Assembly (NCBI GenBank): GCA_903899015.1
Contig: CAIUHP010000076.1
Span: forward strand, 1 to 64,000
Direction: 5' to 3'
DNA length: 64,000 bases
DNA from: an uncultured Armatimonadota bacterium
GTDB taxonomy: Bacteria > Armatimonadota > Fimbriimonadia > Fimbriimonadales > Fimbriimonadaceae
Shown here piece after piece: positions 26,079 through 34,202 of the stretch (position 1 is its first letter; every line of letters begins with the position of its first letter). A program made the translations under genes and the position numbers. The notes beneath the pieces are model-generated. The model had not been told where the DNA came from. It was given only the letters and a program-made list of their open reading frames with translations, and made no database searches.

Positions 26079-29066
26079 TTATTTGCCTGGCGCATAGACC
26101 TCGATGCCGAAGAGCGAAACCCCGAATTCGGTAGCGCGCTTAGTGGCATAAAGCCGTACCCAACGGGCTGAGGTAGGAACGATTTTGACGGTTTCTTCTC
26201 CGCCAAGACCGTGCTCAGTTCGGTACACGCTGGACCAGTTCAGATTGTCATTGCTCGTCTGGATTTCATATCCAGAGGCATAAGCGGCTTCCCATTTCAA
26301 GACCAATCGAGCAATCTGAGTTGTTTTTCCTAGGTCGATCGCGACCCATTGAGGATCGGAGAAATCGGAACTCCATCGAGTTTGATCGTCGCCATCCGTG
26401 AGGTTATCAGGACTGACATCCGGTCGATTTTCCGTCGAAGATGCGGTGACTCGATGCTTATAAGCAAGGTCGTGACCCACTCGTGACGGTTCCTGCTGGG
26501 CGAGGAAGGGAATCGGTTCAGTAAGGGTCTTCGTTAACCGGACGACCCTTGACTGGCGCAAGTCTCGGGACGAGGAACCTGCCTCTAAGCGATAACTGCC
26601 TCGATCAGCCTGCCACTGTTTGCCCGCCACATCGCAGTAAGCGAACGATCGTAGGCTGAGATCAAAGTGGGCCTGCTTCGTTTCTCCTGGCTTCAGCATT
26701 ACCTTTTGAAAGGCTTTGAGCTCGCGTACTGGCTTGTCGACTTTCGGAGCGAGATCCTGGACGTAAAGTTGAACCACTTCCGCGCCTGCTCGGCGCCCCG
26801 TGTTGGTGATCGATAGGCTAGCAGTTGCTTTGCCGGTTTTGGCAGAAATAGCAGCATAAATTGGGCCGTACTTAAAAGTCGTGTAGCTCAAACCGTGCCC
26901 GAAAGGAAAGAGCGGAGCGATGTTCTTTTTGTCGAAGTGCCGGTAGCCGATGTAGATGCCTTCGTCATAGTGAACTTGTCCACGCACTCCTGGGAAGTTG
27001 CCGAAGTCTGGATAGTCCGCTCGACGCACCGCAAGAGTATCTGGCAACTTGCCAGATGGGTTGGTATCTCCGAATAGGACTGAGGCGAGTGCCGCTCCCC
27101 CTTCTTGCCCTGGGAACCATGTTTCGACCAGAGCAGGAACCTTCGTGAGCCACTGAGTCATCGTGACGGGAGTTCCATTGTTTAAGACAACGATGGTTCG
27201 CTTATTGACGGATGCGACCGCTTTGATGAGTTCGTCCTGATCGTCGGGAAGATCCATCGATGGTCGGTCCGTTCCTTCGCCTTCTTGACCAAGCGTTCCC
27301 ACGCATACAACCGCTACGTCGGATGTTTTAGCGGCTTGAATAGCATCCGTAAATCGTCCCGTGCCAGGAACGGTCCAATCTAGCTTGGCTGAGGCCTCTC
27401 CTCCCGCTTGGAAGTACTCAATTTTGATGTCGTACGATTTTCCTGCCACGAGGTCAGCATTGGCTCTTAAAGGAGTGGCACCGCTTTCCGTCCAATGGTC
27501 GATAATCAGTTTTCCGTTGAGGTAGAGACGGCAGCCGTCATCCGCTTGAAGTACAAGGCGATATCGTCCCGACGTCGGAGCGGTCAGTTTGCCGGTCCAT
27601 CGGACACTAAAGTTGCTATGGCCGATCCCCTCAACCGGCCCATTGCGCCAGTCAAATTGAATGCTCGCATCGTTACGAATAGCCACGGGAGATCCGGAGA
27701 GATTACGATTGGAGAAGTATTCACCCGTGAGTCCCGTACCTTGTCCAGAAGCGGGAGTCAAGCTCGAGGAGGGAATGGGTTGAAAAGGATCGATCCCGCG
27801 GGCAAATCGAATCTTCGTGCCAGGACGAGCGAACTTACGAATTCCGTCCACTGGTTCAATTCGATAGAAAGGTTCCACCGTCGGGCTGCCATTTGCGCCG
27901 ACTTGCATCTTGTTAGCGACTGGCCCAACAACCGCAATTGAGTGAATTTTCTCACGGTTGAGGGGAAGGGTGTTGTGCTCATTCTTGAGGAGGACAATTC
28001 CATTTGCGGCGGCTTCAAAAGCCAAGTGCTGGTGGGCCGCTGAGTTCACGATTTTGTGATCGGGGGTAGCTGGCTTATCGACCGCTCCCACCCGAATCGC
28101 CGCTCGGAGAATTCGGATTACGTTGGCGTCGATGGTTTGGGCAGAGATGGATCCCGCTTTAAAGGCACGCAGAATGTTCTCCTTTTTCAAGAACCCTGGC
28201 CCGGGCATTTCCAGATCGTTGCCTGCATTAACGGCTCGAACGGTTTCATGAACCCCGCCCCAATCCGACATCACCATGCCGTCAAATCCCCAGCACTTCT
28301 TCAAAATATCCGTTAGCAGGTAGCGATTCGCACTGGCATGCAGTCCGTTCACGACGTTATAGGAAGACATCAGTGTCCAGGCATGACCTTCTTTGACTCC
28401 CGCTTCAAAGGCAGGCAAATAGATCTCCCTTAGGGCACGCTCACTAACGTGGACATTAACGAAGTCCCGGTCGACCTCTTCGTTATTGGCGGCATAGTGT
28501 TTCAAGCAAGCTGCCACGCCCGTTGACTGCATTCCCAGAATGTAGCCAACCCCTAACTTGGAGGCTAGATAAGGATCTTCGCTGAAGTACTCGCCATTTC
28601 GACCGCCGAGTGGCGATCGGTGAATGTTGACAGCGGGGCCCAGCAACACTTGAACTCCCGTGCCTTTGTTTTTGGCTTCTTCACCGATCGCTTTCCCAAT
28701 TCGACCCACTAAGGACGGGTCCCAAGTCGATGCCATAGCGACTCCCGAAGGGAAAGCAGTCGCGGGTCCAAGTGTGCTGTCCATTCCGCCGCGAACACCT
28801 TGGCCTGCGTCAGCCATGGCGACCGGACGGAGTCCGAGTCGAGCAATTGGTCGTGTGGTGAAAGCTGTGCCGGTGAGCAAGTCCATTTTCTCGTCCATCG
28901 TCAGTCTGCTGAACAAGTCCCGTACTCTCACTTCAAGCGGCTTCGCTCTATTGAGGTAGTCAGGATGGGCATTCGGAAGCCTTATAAGAGTTGCTCCAGG
29001 AGCGAGGGATACCGATGCGAGCAGCAAGGAAGCGAGAGCGTTCGGGAACGTGCGGGGCATGGCCAA
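26079..29066 (-). CDS. Secreted GH3 beta-glucosidase/xylosidase with PA14 and F5/8C domains
   Basis: 995 residues. The signal peptide (PNALASLLLASVSLAPGA) implies export. The GH3 TIM barrel spans about 55-330 with SNxVN-like pieces, KHYAANNEE (189-197) and nucleophile Asp268 in MVMSDWGG; a PA14 insert lies at about 445-567 (YRLVLQADDGCRLYLNGKL); the second GH3 domain follows (VGTLGQEGEGTDRPSMDLP); an FnIII-like domain spans about 735-845; and a C-terminal F5/8C carbohydrate-binding domain spans about 870-993 (TDGDDQTRWSSDFSDPQW). The family cleaves terminal beta-linked glucose, xylose or related sugars. It leads the four-gene operon with NAT, GH29 and GNAT. Confidence 0.92.
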   Translation of the reverse strand: MAMPRTFPNALASLLLASVSLAPGATLIRLPNAHPDYLNRAKPLEVRVRDLFSRLTMDEKMDLLTGTAFTTRPIARLGLRPVAMADAGQGVRGGMDSTLGPATAFPSGVAMASTWDPSLVGRIGKAIGEEAKNKGTGVQVLLGPAVNIHRSPLGGRNGEYFSEDPYLASKLGVGYILGMQSTGVAACLKHYAANNEEVDRDFVNVHVSERALREIYLPAFEAGVKEGHAWTLMSSYNVVNGLHASANRYLLTDILKKCWGFDGMVMSDWGGVHETVRAVNAGNDLEMPGPGFLKKENILRAFKAGSISAQTIDANVIRILRAAIRVGAVDKPATPDHKIVNSAAHQHLAFEAAANGIVLLKNEHNTLPLNREKIHSIAVVGPVANKMQVGANGSPTVEPFYRIEPVDGIRKFARPGTKIRFARGIDPFQPIPSSSLTPASGQGTGLTGEYFSNRNLSGSPVAIRNDASIQFDWRNGPVEGIGHSNFSVRWTGKLTAPTSGRYRLVLQADDGCRLYLNGKLIIDHWTESGATPLRANADLVAGKSYDIKIEYFQAGGEASAKLDWTVPGTGRFTDAIQAAKTSDVAVVCVGTLGQEGEGTDRPSMDLPDDQDELIKAVASVNKRTIVVLNNGTPVTMTQWLTKVPALVETWFPGQEGGAALASVLFGDTNPSGKLPDTLAVRRADYPDFGNFPGVRGQVHYDEGIYIGYRHFDKKNIAPLFPFGHGLSYTTFKYGPIYAAISAKTGKATASLSITNTGRRAGAEVVQLYVQDLAPKVDKPVRELKAFQKVMLKPGETKQAHFDLSLRSFAYCDVAGKQWQADRGSYRLEAGSSSRDLRQSRVVRLTKTLTEPIPFLAQQEPSRVGHDLAYKHRVTASSTENRPDVSPDNLTDGDDQTRWSSDFSDPQWVAIDLGKTTQIARLVLKWEAAYASGYEIQTSNDNLNWSSVYRTEHGLGGEETVKIVPTSARWVRLYATKRATEFGVSLFGIEVYAPGK

Positions 29067-29147
29067 TTTTACTGTAGGAACCTCAATTTAGACTTGAGGC
29101 GACATGTGAGACGAATGGCGTCTTCAACTCGTTGTAAAAAGAAGCCC

Positions 29148-30194
29148 ATGAGTATTCCAACCCCTGCCTATGCCGTCCATTCTCCGACTGACGCTCTTGT
29201 TCCATGGTCATTTGACCGACGCGAACCGTTAGCGGGCGATGTTTTGATCGAGATTTTGTATTGTGGAGTTTGCCACTCTGACCTACATCAGGCGCGCGAT
29301 GAGTGGGGTGGTTCGATCTACCCGATGGTTCCTGGTCACGAAATTGTTGGCACCGTAACCCGAGTTGGATCGGATGTTACGAAGTGGAAAGTCGGAGACA
29401 CGGTTGGAGTCGGCGTATTTGTGGATTCCTGTCGCCAATGCGAGTCTTGCCTTGCCGGTGAAGAGCAGTATTGCGAAAGCGGTATGACGGGCACCTACAA
29501 CGCGATGGGACGCGATGGTGTTTCGGTGATGTATGGCGGTTACTCCACTCAGATCACCGTGGATCAAAACTATGTGGTCCGTATTCCTGAGAACGTTCCC
29601 CTCGACCGGGCAGCCCCTCTCCTTTGCGCGGGCATCACGACCTATTCGCCTCTCCGACACTTTGGAATCAAACCAGGCGATTCAGTTGCTATCGTTGGCC
29701 TAGGTGGTCTGGGTCACATGGGAGTCAAATTCGCCAAGGCTCTGGGGGCTCACGTGACGGTTCTCAGTCACTCTCCGGGCAAGCGAGAAGCTGCATTGGA
29801 ACTTGGTGCCGACGATTTTGTGGCCATGAATGCACCAGATGCATTCTCCAAAAACAAGACTCGATTCAATTTCATTCTTGACACCGTTTCCGCGGACCAC
29901 GAATACAATGACTATCTCGGACTCTTGAAGCTGAACGGAGTGATGTGCCTGGTCGGACTACCTAATCCAACCACTGTCGGTGCGTTTGCCCTCGTCGGTA
30001 AGCGTCGCTCGCTCGCCGGTTCCATGATCGGAGGCATCGCCGAGACTCAAGAAATGCTCGACTTCTGCGCCGAAAAAGGCATCGCCGCCGACGTCGAAGT
30101 CATTGCCATCCAAGATATCAACGAAGCCTACGAGCGAATGCTTAAGAGCGACGTTCGCTACCGTTTCGTCATTGATCTCGCCACGTTGAAATAG
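29148..30194 (+). CDS. Zinc-dependent alcohol dehydrogenase, YahK/cinnamyl type
   Basis: 348 residues from ATG 29148, matching YahK-type enzymes (about 349). Zinc ligands: Cys39 (CGVCHSDLH), His64 (VPGHEIVG), and structural Cys95, Cys98, Cys101 and Cys109 (DSCRQCESCL...YCE). The cofactor fold is GLGGLGHMGVKFAKALGAHV, with a basic side expected to favour NADPH. It reduces aldehydes broadly, in the cytoplasm. A longer in-frame upstream reading is shadow of the GH3 gene and was discarded. It is divergent from that gene and followed by two terminator hairpins. Confidence 0.93.
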   Translation: MSIPTPAYAVHSPTDALVPWSFDRREPLAGDVLIEILYCGVCHSDLHQARDEWGGSIYPMVPGHEIVGTVTRVGSDVTKWKVGDTVGVGVFVDSCRQCESCLAGEEQYCESGMTGTYNAMGRDGVSVMYGGYSTQITVDQNYVVRIPENVPLDRAAPLLCAGITTYSPLRHFGIKPGDSVAIVGLGGLGHMGVKFAKALGAHVTVLSHSPGKREAALELGADDFVAMNAPDAFSKNKTRFNFILDTVSADHEYNDYLGLLKLNGVMCLVGLPNPTTVGAFALVGKRRSLAGSMIGGIAETQEMLDFCAEKGIAADVEVIAIQDINEAYERMLKSDVRYRFVIDLATLK

Positions 30195-30197
30195 AGT

Positions 30198-30219
30198 TTG
30201 CCTCCATTGCTGGAGGCAA
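30198..30219. terminator. Hairpin terminator after the alcohol dehydrogenase
   Basis: TTGCCTCCA (30198-30206) pairs perfectly with TGGAGGCAA (30211-30219) around a TTGC loop, starting four bases past the stop codon. Confidence 0.75.
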
Positions 30220-30231
30220 GAGTGCCTGAAT

Positions 30232-30263
30232 GAAGAGCGGAGTTAGACATAACCCCGCTCTTC
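30232..30263. terminator. Second bidirectional hairpin terminator
   Basis: Arms 30232-30245 and 30250-30263 form a 13-bp stem with one A-C mismatch and a four-base GACA loop, followed on the + strand by AATTTTA. It sits 4 bases before the stop of the convergent membrane regulator gene and probably serves both directions. Confidence 0.75.
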
Positions 30264-30267
30264 AATT

Positions 30268-31746
30268 TTAATGAGGTTTGATCTCTCGAATTTCGTCAAG
30301 GCGGGCTTGGGGGATGTTGATGGATCCGATTTGGTGGGTCAGTTCAATCGTTCGGTTGAGCCAGCGGATCTCAGCAGGAGTGTTCTCGACGTCTCGATAG
30401 TAATCGGCCCTAGCTTGGGCTTTCTCCCTATCGAAACGGTCACCGGCTTCGAACATCCATGGATTCAGGAACTGTAAGTAACTTGGGTCGCGATCAACGG
30501 TCGGCGCGTCGAACGCTCGGCTCATCACTTTGACCGCAGTTGCTGGATGATCTCGGTCGTAGTACCATCGCTTCGAAAGGCAGTAGTTAGTGTGGCGACC
30601 GCCCCAATAAGCGATTTCTTTGCGCTGAAGTTGGTTCTGGTTCACCATCATCGCATTAATGGTTATCGTGCGGGGCTTCCAAATTGGAAGAGGCTCAGAA
30701 GGGATGAAAACACAAAGTTCGAGCTTGCCATCCTTAGAATGGTCTATGAACTCCTTATCCACACGACTTTCGATTTCGGCCAGCGCATACTGAGTTCCGA
30801 GGTTGTCTTCAATCGCGATAGGATAGCCTCGATTCCAATTCGGCACGCGTTCACCCGCTTGGCAAGTTACAAAAACAGTGCCGTCTTTTGCCACATCCAT
30901 CGAACGAATGATCAATTCTCCGTGGCTTGTTTTGATTGTGCCGAGGTTGTCTTTGGTCATCTTCGCCACGTTCGCGGCATCCCAATCCCGCTTTGCGATC
31001 GGTGGGTAAGTCTTGAGATCGGGAACGAAGTCTTCCGGCCTCTGCTTGGTTTCATAGTCGAAATTTGCTTCTTCGAGAGTTGCCCAATTTCCGATTCGTT
31101 TTGCTTGGGTCACGAGTTTGATGGGTAGGTCGGTTGACTTATCGGCATAGAGAATCTCACGTGAATTCTCGCCATCCACTTCGATCGTTGCTCGAGTTAC
31201 CGACTTGGCTCCGAGTTCGACTGAATCGAAGGTCACGTGGGTCTGGGGGCGCCATCGCTTGATGTCGCCTAACACGTCTGACATGCTCAGGTGATCTGAG
31301 TTGTGGCCAAAGGGACCGTCAAGCCCGTTTTCCGCGATAAAATGCCCGCTTGCCCGGTCAAGCCGATACCGATTACCGTTGGAGAAATAGCTAACGTCAG
31401 AACCGGGAGATTTTAAGCGCCACTTTCCGTCAAGATACGCAGATTCTGCGATCTGTTTTCTTGTACCATCGGCACTCACCGACTCGGTCGTGAGGATCAC
31501 GCTGGAAACATTGTCAAGCGCTCCAGCCAGTCGTCGCAGGTGAGCTTGAGCCATCACGGTTGGAATGACAATCATTCCCACTGTTGCGGCCGCGGTTGCT
31601 GCAAAGCTATAGCCGAAACGTCGACGAACGGTCCTCTGACGCTTAGCAGCCCAAAGTTGTTGGTCGATTTTTGCTGAAAGCTGTTCGGTTGAACTTACCG
31701 GTGCCAGGCCGTTTCGAACGTTGTCTTCAAATTCTCTGATATTCAT
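30268..31746 (-). CDS. Single-pass membrane protein partnered with ECF sigma factor (possible anti-sigma)
   Basis: 492 residues. A cytoplasmic N-terminus of about 45 residues (QLSAKIDQQLWAAKRQRTVR) precedes one membrane helix (FAATAAATVGMIVIPTVMAQ), and then a large beta-rich extracytoplasmic part with a MucB/LolA-type character (ILTTESVSADGTR, AESAYLDGKWRLKS, REILYADKSTDLPIKL). The start overlaps the sigma gene stop by four bases. This layout, and the coupling, suggest an anti-sigma factor or sensor that responds to an envelope signal. The N-terminus lacks a clear ZAS zinc motif (no HxxxCxxC), so this is an inference. Confidence 0.6.
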   Translation of the reverse strand: MNIREFEDNVRNGLAPVSSTEQLSAKIDQQLWAAKRQRTVRRRFGYSFAATAAATVGMIVIPTVMAQAHLRRLAGALDNVSSVILTTESVSADGTRKQIAESAYLDGKWRLKSPGSDVSYFSNGNRYRLDRASGHFIAENGLDGPFGHNSDHLSMSDVLGDIKRWRPQTHVTFDSVELGAKSVTRATIEVDGENSREILYADKSTDLPIKLVTQAKRIGNWATLEEANFDYETKQRPEDFVPDLKTYPPIAKRDWDAANVAKMTKDNLGTIKTSHGELIIRSMDVAKDGTVFVTCQAGERVPNWNRGYPIAIEDNLGTQYALAEIESRVDKEFIDHSKDGKLELCVFIPSEPLPIWKPRTITINAMMVNQNQLQRKEIAYWGGRHTNYCLSKRWYYDRDHPATAVKVMSRAFDAPTVDRDPSYLQFLNPWMFEAGDRFDREKAQARADYYRDVENTPAEIRWLNRTIELTHQIGSINIPQARLDEIREIKPH

Positions 31747-32282
31747 TGGGAAACTCCCTCCCTGTTTTGGGATTCGAGTGTTCTTTGGATGCGAGTTCGT
31801 GCCCGTTGGAGAAGGCTATTGACAGACGCAGGGGACCGTTGCATGATCTCTGCAATCTGGTCGATGGGAAGTTCTTCCAATACCTGTAATAGGAAGGCGT
31901 CTCGCTGATCATCAGGGAGAAGCATCACAATGGCGATGGCTTCCCGTGCTTCGTTGGCAACCATAAATACCCCAAGTCCGCAGGTCTGAGAGTCGTCTTC
32001 CTTTACGGACCATTGCTTCCGCTGTTTCCGTAGAGCGTCGCAAACTTTTCGGCGAGCAATGCCGAGGAGCCAATTGCGTGGGTTGCCTCGAAGGCGCTTC
32101 CACTGAATATAGGCATCCACAAATACGTGAGCAACGATGTCTTCGGCCTCTTCGATTGGCCGGATCCTCCGGGAAACAAAGGCAAAAATGAGGTCCTCGT
32201 ACTCCAGCCGAGCTTCTTCAAAAAGCAACGGCTGGACAAGGGCTTTATTTGCGCGTGCGGTGTCTGTCAAGTTTTTCTCCAT
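31743..32282 (-). CDS. ECF RNA polymerase sigma factor
   Basis: 179 residues with sigma-70 regions 2 and 4: EDLIFAFVSRRIRPIEEAED, IVAHVFVDAYIQWKRL, WLLGIARRKVCDALRKQRK (region 2) and LPDDQRDAFLLQVLEELPID, QIAEIMQRSPASVNSLLQRA (region 4 helix-turn-helix). It directs RNA polymerase to a small stress or envelope regulon. It overlaps the membrane regulator by ATGA, so stoichiometric coupled expression is expected. No autoregulated promoter was identified by eye in the 95 bases upstream. Confidence 0.85.
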   Translation of the reverse strand: MEKNLTDTARANKALVQPLLFEEARLEYEDLIFAFVSRRIRPIEEAEDIVAHVFVDAYIQWKRLRGNPRNWLLGIARRKVCDALRKQRKQWSVKEDDSQTCGLGVFMVANEAREAIAIVMLLPDDQRDAFLLQVLEELPIDQIAEIMQRSPASVNSLLQRARTRIQRTLESQNREGVSQ

Positions 32283-32377
32283 TCGAGCTTGAGCTCATTG
32301 AGGGAGTTCGTTTGAACAACGAATTTCTATCGGTTCCATGGAGATTTTCTGAATGAATGTCGCTATTGGACGACGGG

Positions 32378-34147
32378 CTATCCCTTTTTGTAGCCGGGAA
32401 TCGGAGCCAGCTCGATGGAATATTGGGCCGTCGAACCGCGTCCGGTCAACACAATGATGTAAGTTCCGGGAGTTCGGATAATTCCGTATCGGTTCTTAGG
32501 ATCAACTTCGTCTTGCTGAAAGGTGGAAGGAGTCCCATCGTCCCGCGTGACTGTAACGTCGTAATCCCAATTATTCGACGACCAGTGAATGATCTGCGGG
32601 TCACCTGCTTTAGCGGTGAATCTCCAAATTTGAATCTGACCGTTCCCAATGCTTCCTTTCGCTGGTTTGGAGGTTGAGAATTCGGTTGGATGCAGAACCT
32701 TTCGGGCAAGGGAATAGGTTCCGGCACCTCCGTTACCTCGGCAAGACATCGCGACCAGGTATCGGCCGGACTTTCGAGCGGTCATTTGCCAGGAGTCATT
32801 CGACTGATCCAGATTGGCTTCAAATGTACGAATTTCATTCATATCAGGGTCACGAACAACCATCGAAGCAGTGAAGGCAGGAGACTTCGTGTCGAGAGTC
32901 ATGACGTCACCCGCTTGTAGGTCGTAGCTCCAGTAATCGGTGTTGGCGATTCGCATCGCTCCGGTATGAATCGAAGATTCTTCAAATGGTAGGGCAGCAG
33001 GGGCGACCGTAAGGTTGTAGTCTGGATGCGTAACGGTCGCTCCGTTAGATGCAATCCAAATTTTCGCATCTCGCCAAACGTGAAAGACGGTCATGCGGTT
33101 GTCACCTTCGCGCTTCGGAATGACTATGAAAGGCAGATTGTCTTGAGAGTTTTTACGGTTCGGTTGAGGAAAAAACGGGTTCTTGTCGGGGTCAGTCAAG
33201 TCGTTTTGACTGATGTCGGGGACATTCGCAAGGACCGTTCGGCACTGTCGGTCCAACTCGGGAGTGGAAACCTGAAGGAACTGTCCTTTCTTAATGTTGA
33301 GTTCTGAGATACACAGCATGTTGGCCGGGCTTTTGCTTGTCGCCGTGCCGTTACCATACGCTAAGGTGGTTGGTAGAATTTCTCTTGCCCAGAGTCGCAC
33401 GCGACCTCGGTCACCGGACCCGCCTACCGCCTGTTCTAGCATGTAGTAGTCGCCAGTCGCAGGGGCAACCAGGACCGGATTCGGAGAAATCAATTGAAGC
33501 ACCTGGGAAAGCCTGATGTCGGGAAGGCCACCGGGGGCGATGTCTTGATAATGGTGCAAGGGCAGCAGATGGTGGTCGGTACCCACGTCGGTAAGGATCT
33601 CTTTGATTTGGCCCGCCTTCATTGGGACACGAATGAGAAATTGGTTGCGCTTGTCGATGTCCTGTTCGACTTTCTGATCGGAACCAAGATCCACCGTATC
33701 GTAAACCCGGTAGCGAGTGAAAAATTGCCCGCCAGATCGATCGTGAAAGCATCGAATATGGAGCCCGTAGGTTCCGTCTTTTTCGCACCTCCACAAAAGG
33801 AGAGGGCGCTGGTCGCCCGGGTATCGGTCATCGTTAGACGCGAGAACCTTGCTCGCGCTATCCACCACCTCAAGTGCGGGGTCAAAGGAGTCGCTGTTCG
33901 CTTCTGCGATCACCACTTGCCCTGCTTTTAGAGGAAGTCGAAATTCCGAGAACTCGCCGGGAGAAAGAACACTCTTGATCTCATTGCCATTGAGGTAGCC
34001 CGAGATAGCCTGCTCGATTCCCTGAACCGAGCCATCCATTTCCTGCAAGTTTCGGTTTTGTCCTCCTTGCCACCCAAAGCTAATGGCCGAGAGCGAGCAA
34101 AGCAAGCCAACGATCAAAGTAGTGCGATTTCGTCTCATCTTGACCAT
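32378..34147 (-). CDS. Secreted protein with repeated PPC-like domains
   Basis: 589 residues with a signal peptide (LIVGLLCSLSAISFGWQ). At least two segments resemble bacterial pre-peptidase C-terminal (PPC) beta domains: ISGYLNGNEIKSVLSPGEFS with EFRLPLKAGQVVIAEANSDS, and later YWSYDLQAGDVMTLDTKSPA plus RFTAKAGDPQIIHWSSNNWD. Such domains sit on secreted enzymes and assist folding or binding. No catalytic domain is evident, so it may be a surface or matrix protein. The start may be ATG 34147 or 34138. It lies downstream of the large InlB-repeat protein. Confidence 0.6.
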   Translation of the reverse strand: MVKMRRNRTTLIVGLLCSLSAISFGWQGGQNRNLQEMDGSVQGIEQAISGYLNGNEIKSVLSPGEFSEFRLPLKAGQVVIAEANSDSFDPALEVVDSASKVLASNDDRYPGDQRPLLLWRCEKDGTYGLHIRCFHDRSGGQFFTRYRVYDTVDLGSDQKVEQDIDKRNQFLIRVPMKAGQIKEILTDVGTDHHLLPLHHYQDIAPGGLPDIRLSQVLQLISPNPVLVAPATGDYYMLEQAVGGSGDRGRVRLWAREILPTTLAYGNGTATSKSPANMLCISELNIKKGQFLQVSTPELDRQCRTVLANVPDISQNDLTDPDKNPFFPQPNRKNSQDNLPFIVIPKREGDNRMTVFHVWRDAKIWIASNGATVTHPDYNLTVAPAALPFEESSIHTGAMRIANTDYWSYDLQAGDVMTLDTKSPAFTASMVVRDPDMNEIRTFEANLDQSNDSWQMTARKSGRYLVAMSCRGNGGAGTYSLARKVLHPTEFSTSKPAKGSIGNGQIQIWRFTAKAGDPQIIHWSSNNWDYDVTVTRDDGTPSTFQQDEVDPKNRYGIIRTPGTYIIVLTGRGSTAQYSIELAPIPGYKKG

Positions 34148-34202
34148 CTGACGGCGAAGATTGCCGAGTTGTCACCGAAGAATCAAAATCGCACTTCAAT
34201 CT

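Noticed and set aside
28800-29147. In-frame upstream extension of the alcohol dehydrogenase by about 116 codons
   Set aside because: It lies opposite the GH3 signal-peptide region and has no family similarity. YahK-type enzymes begin at the ATG at 29148.
30547-31128. 193-codon frame antisense to the membrane regulator
   Set aside because: The composition is dictated by the opposite gene, with no start site or domain.
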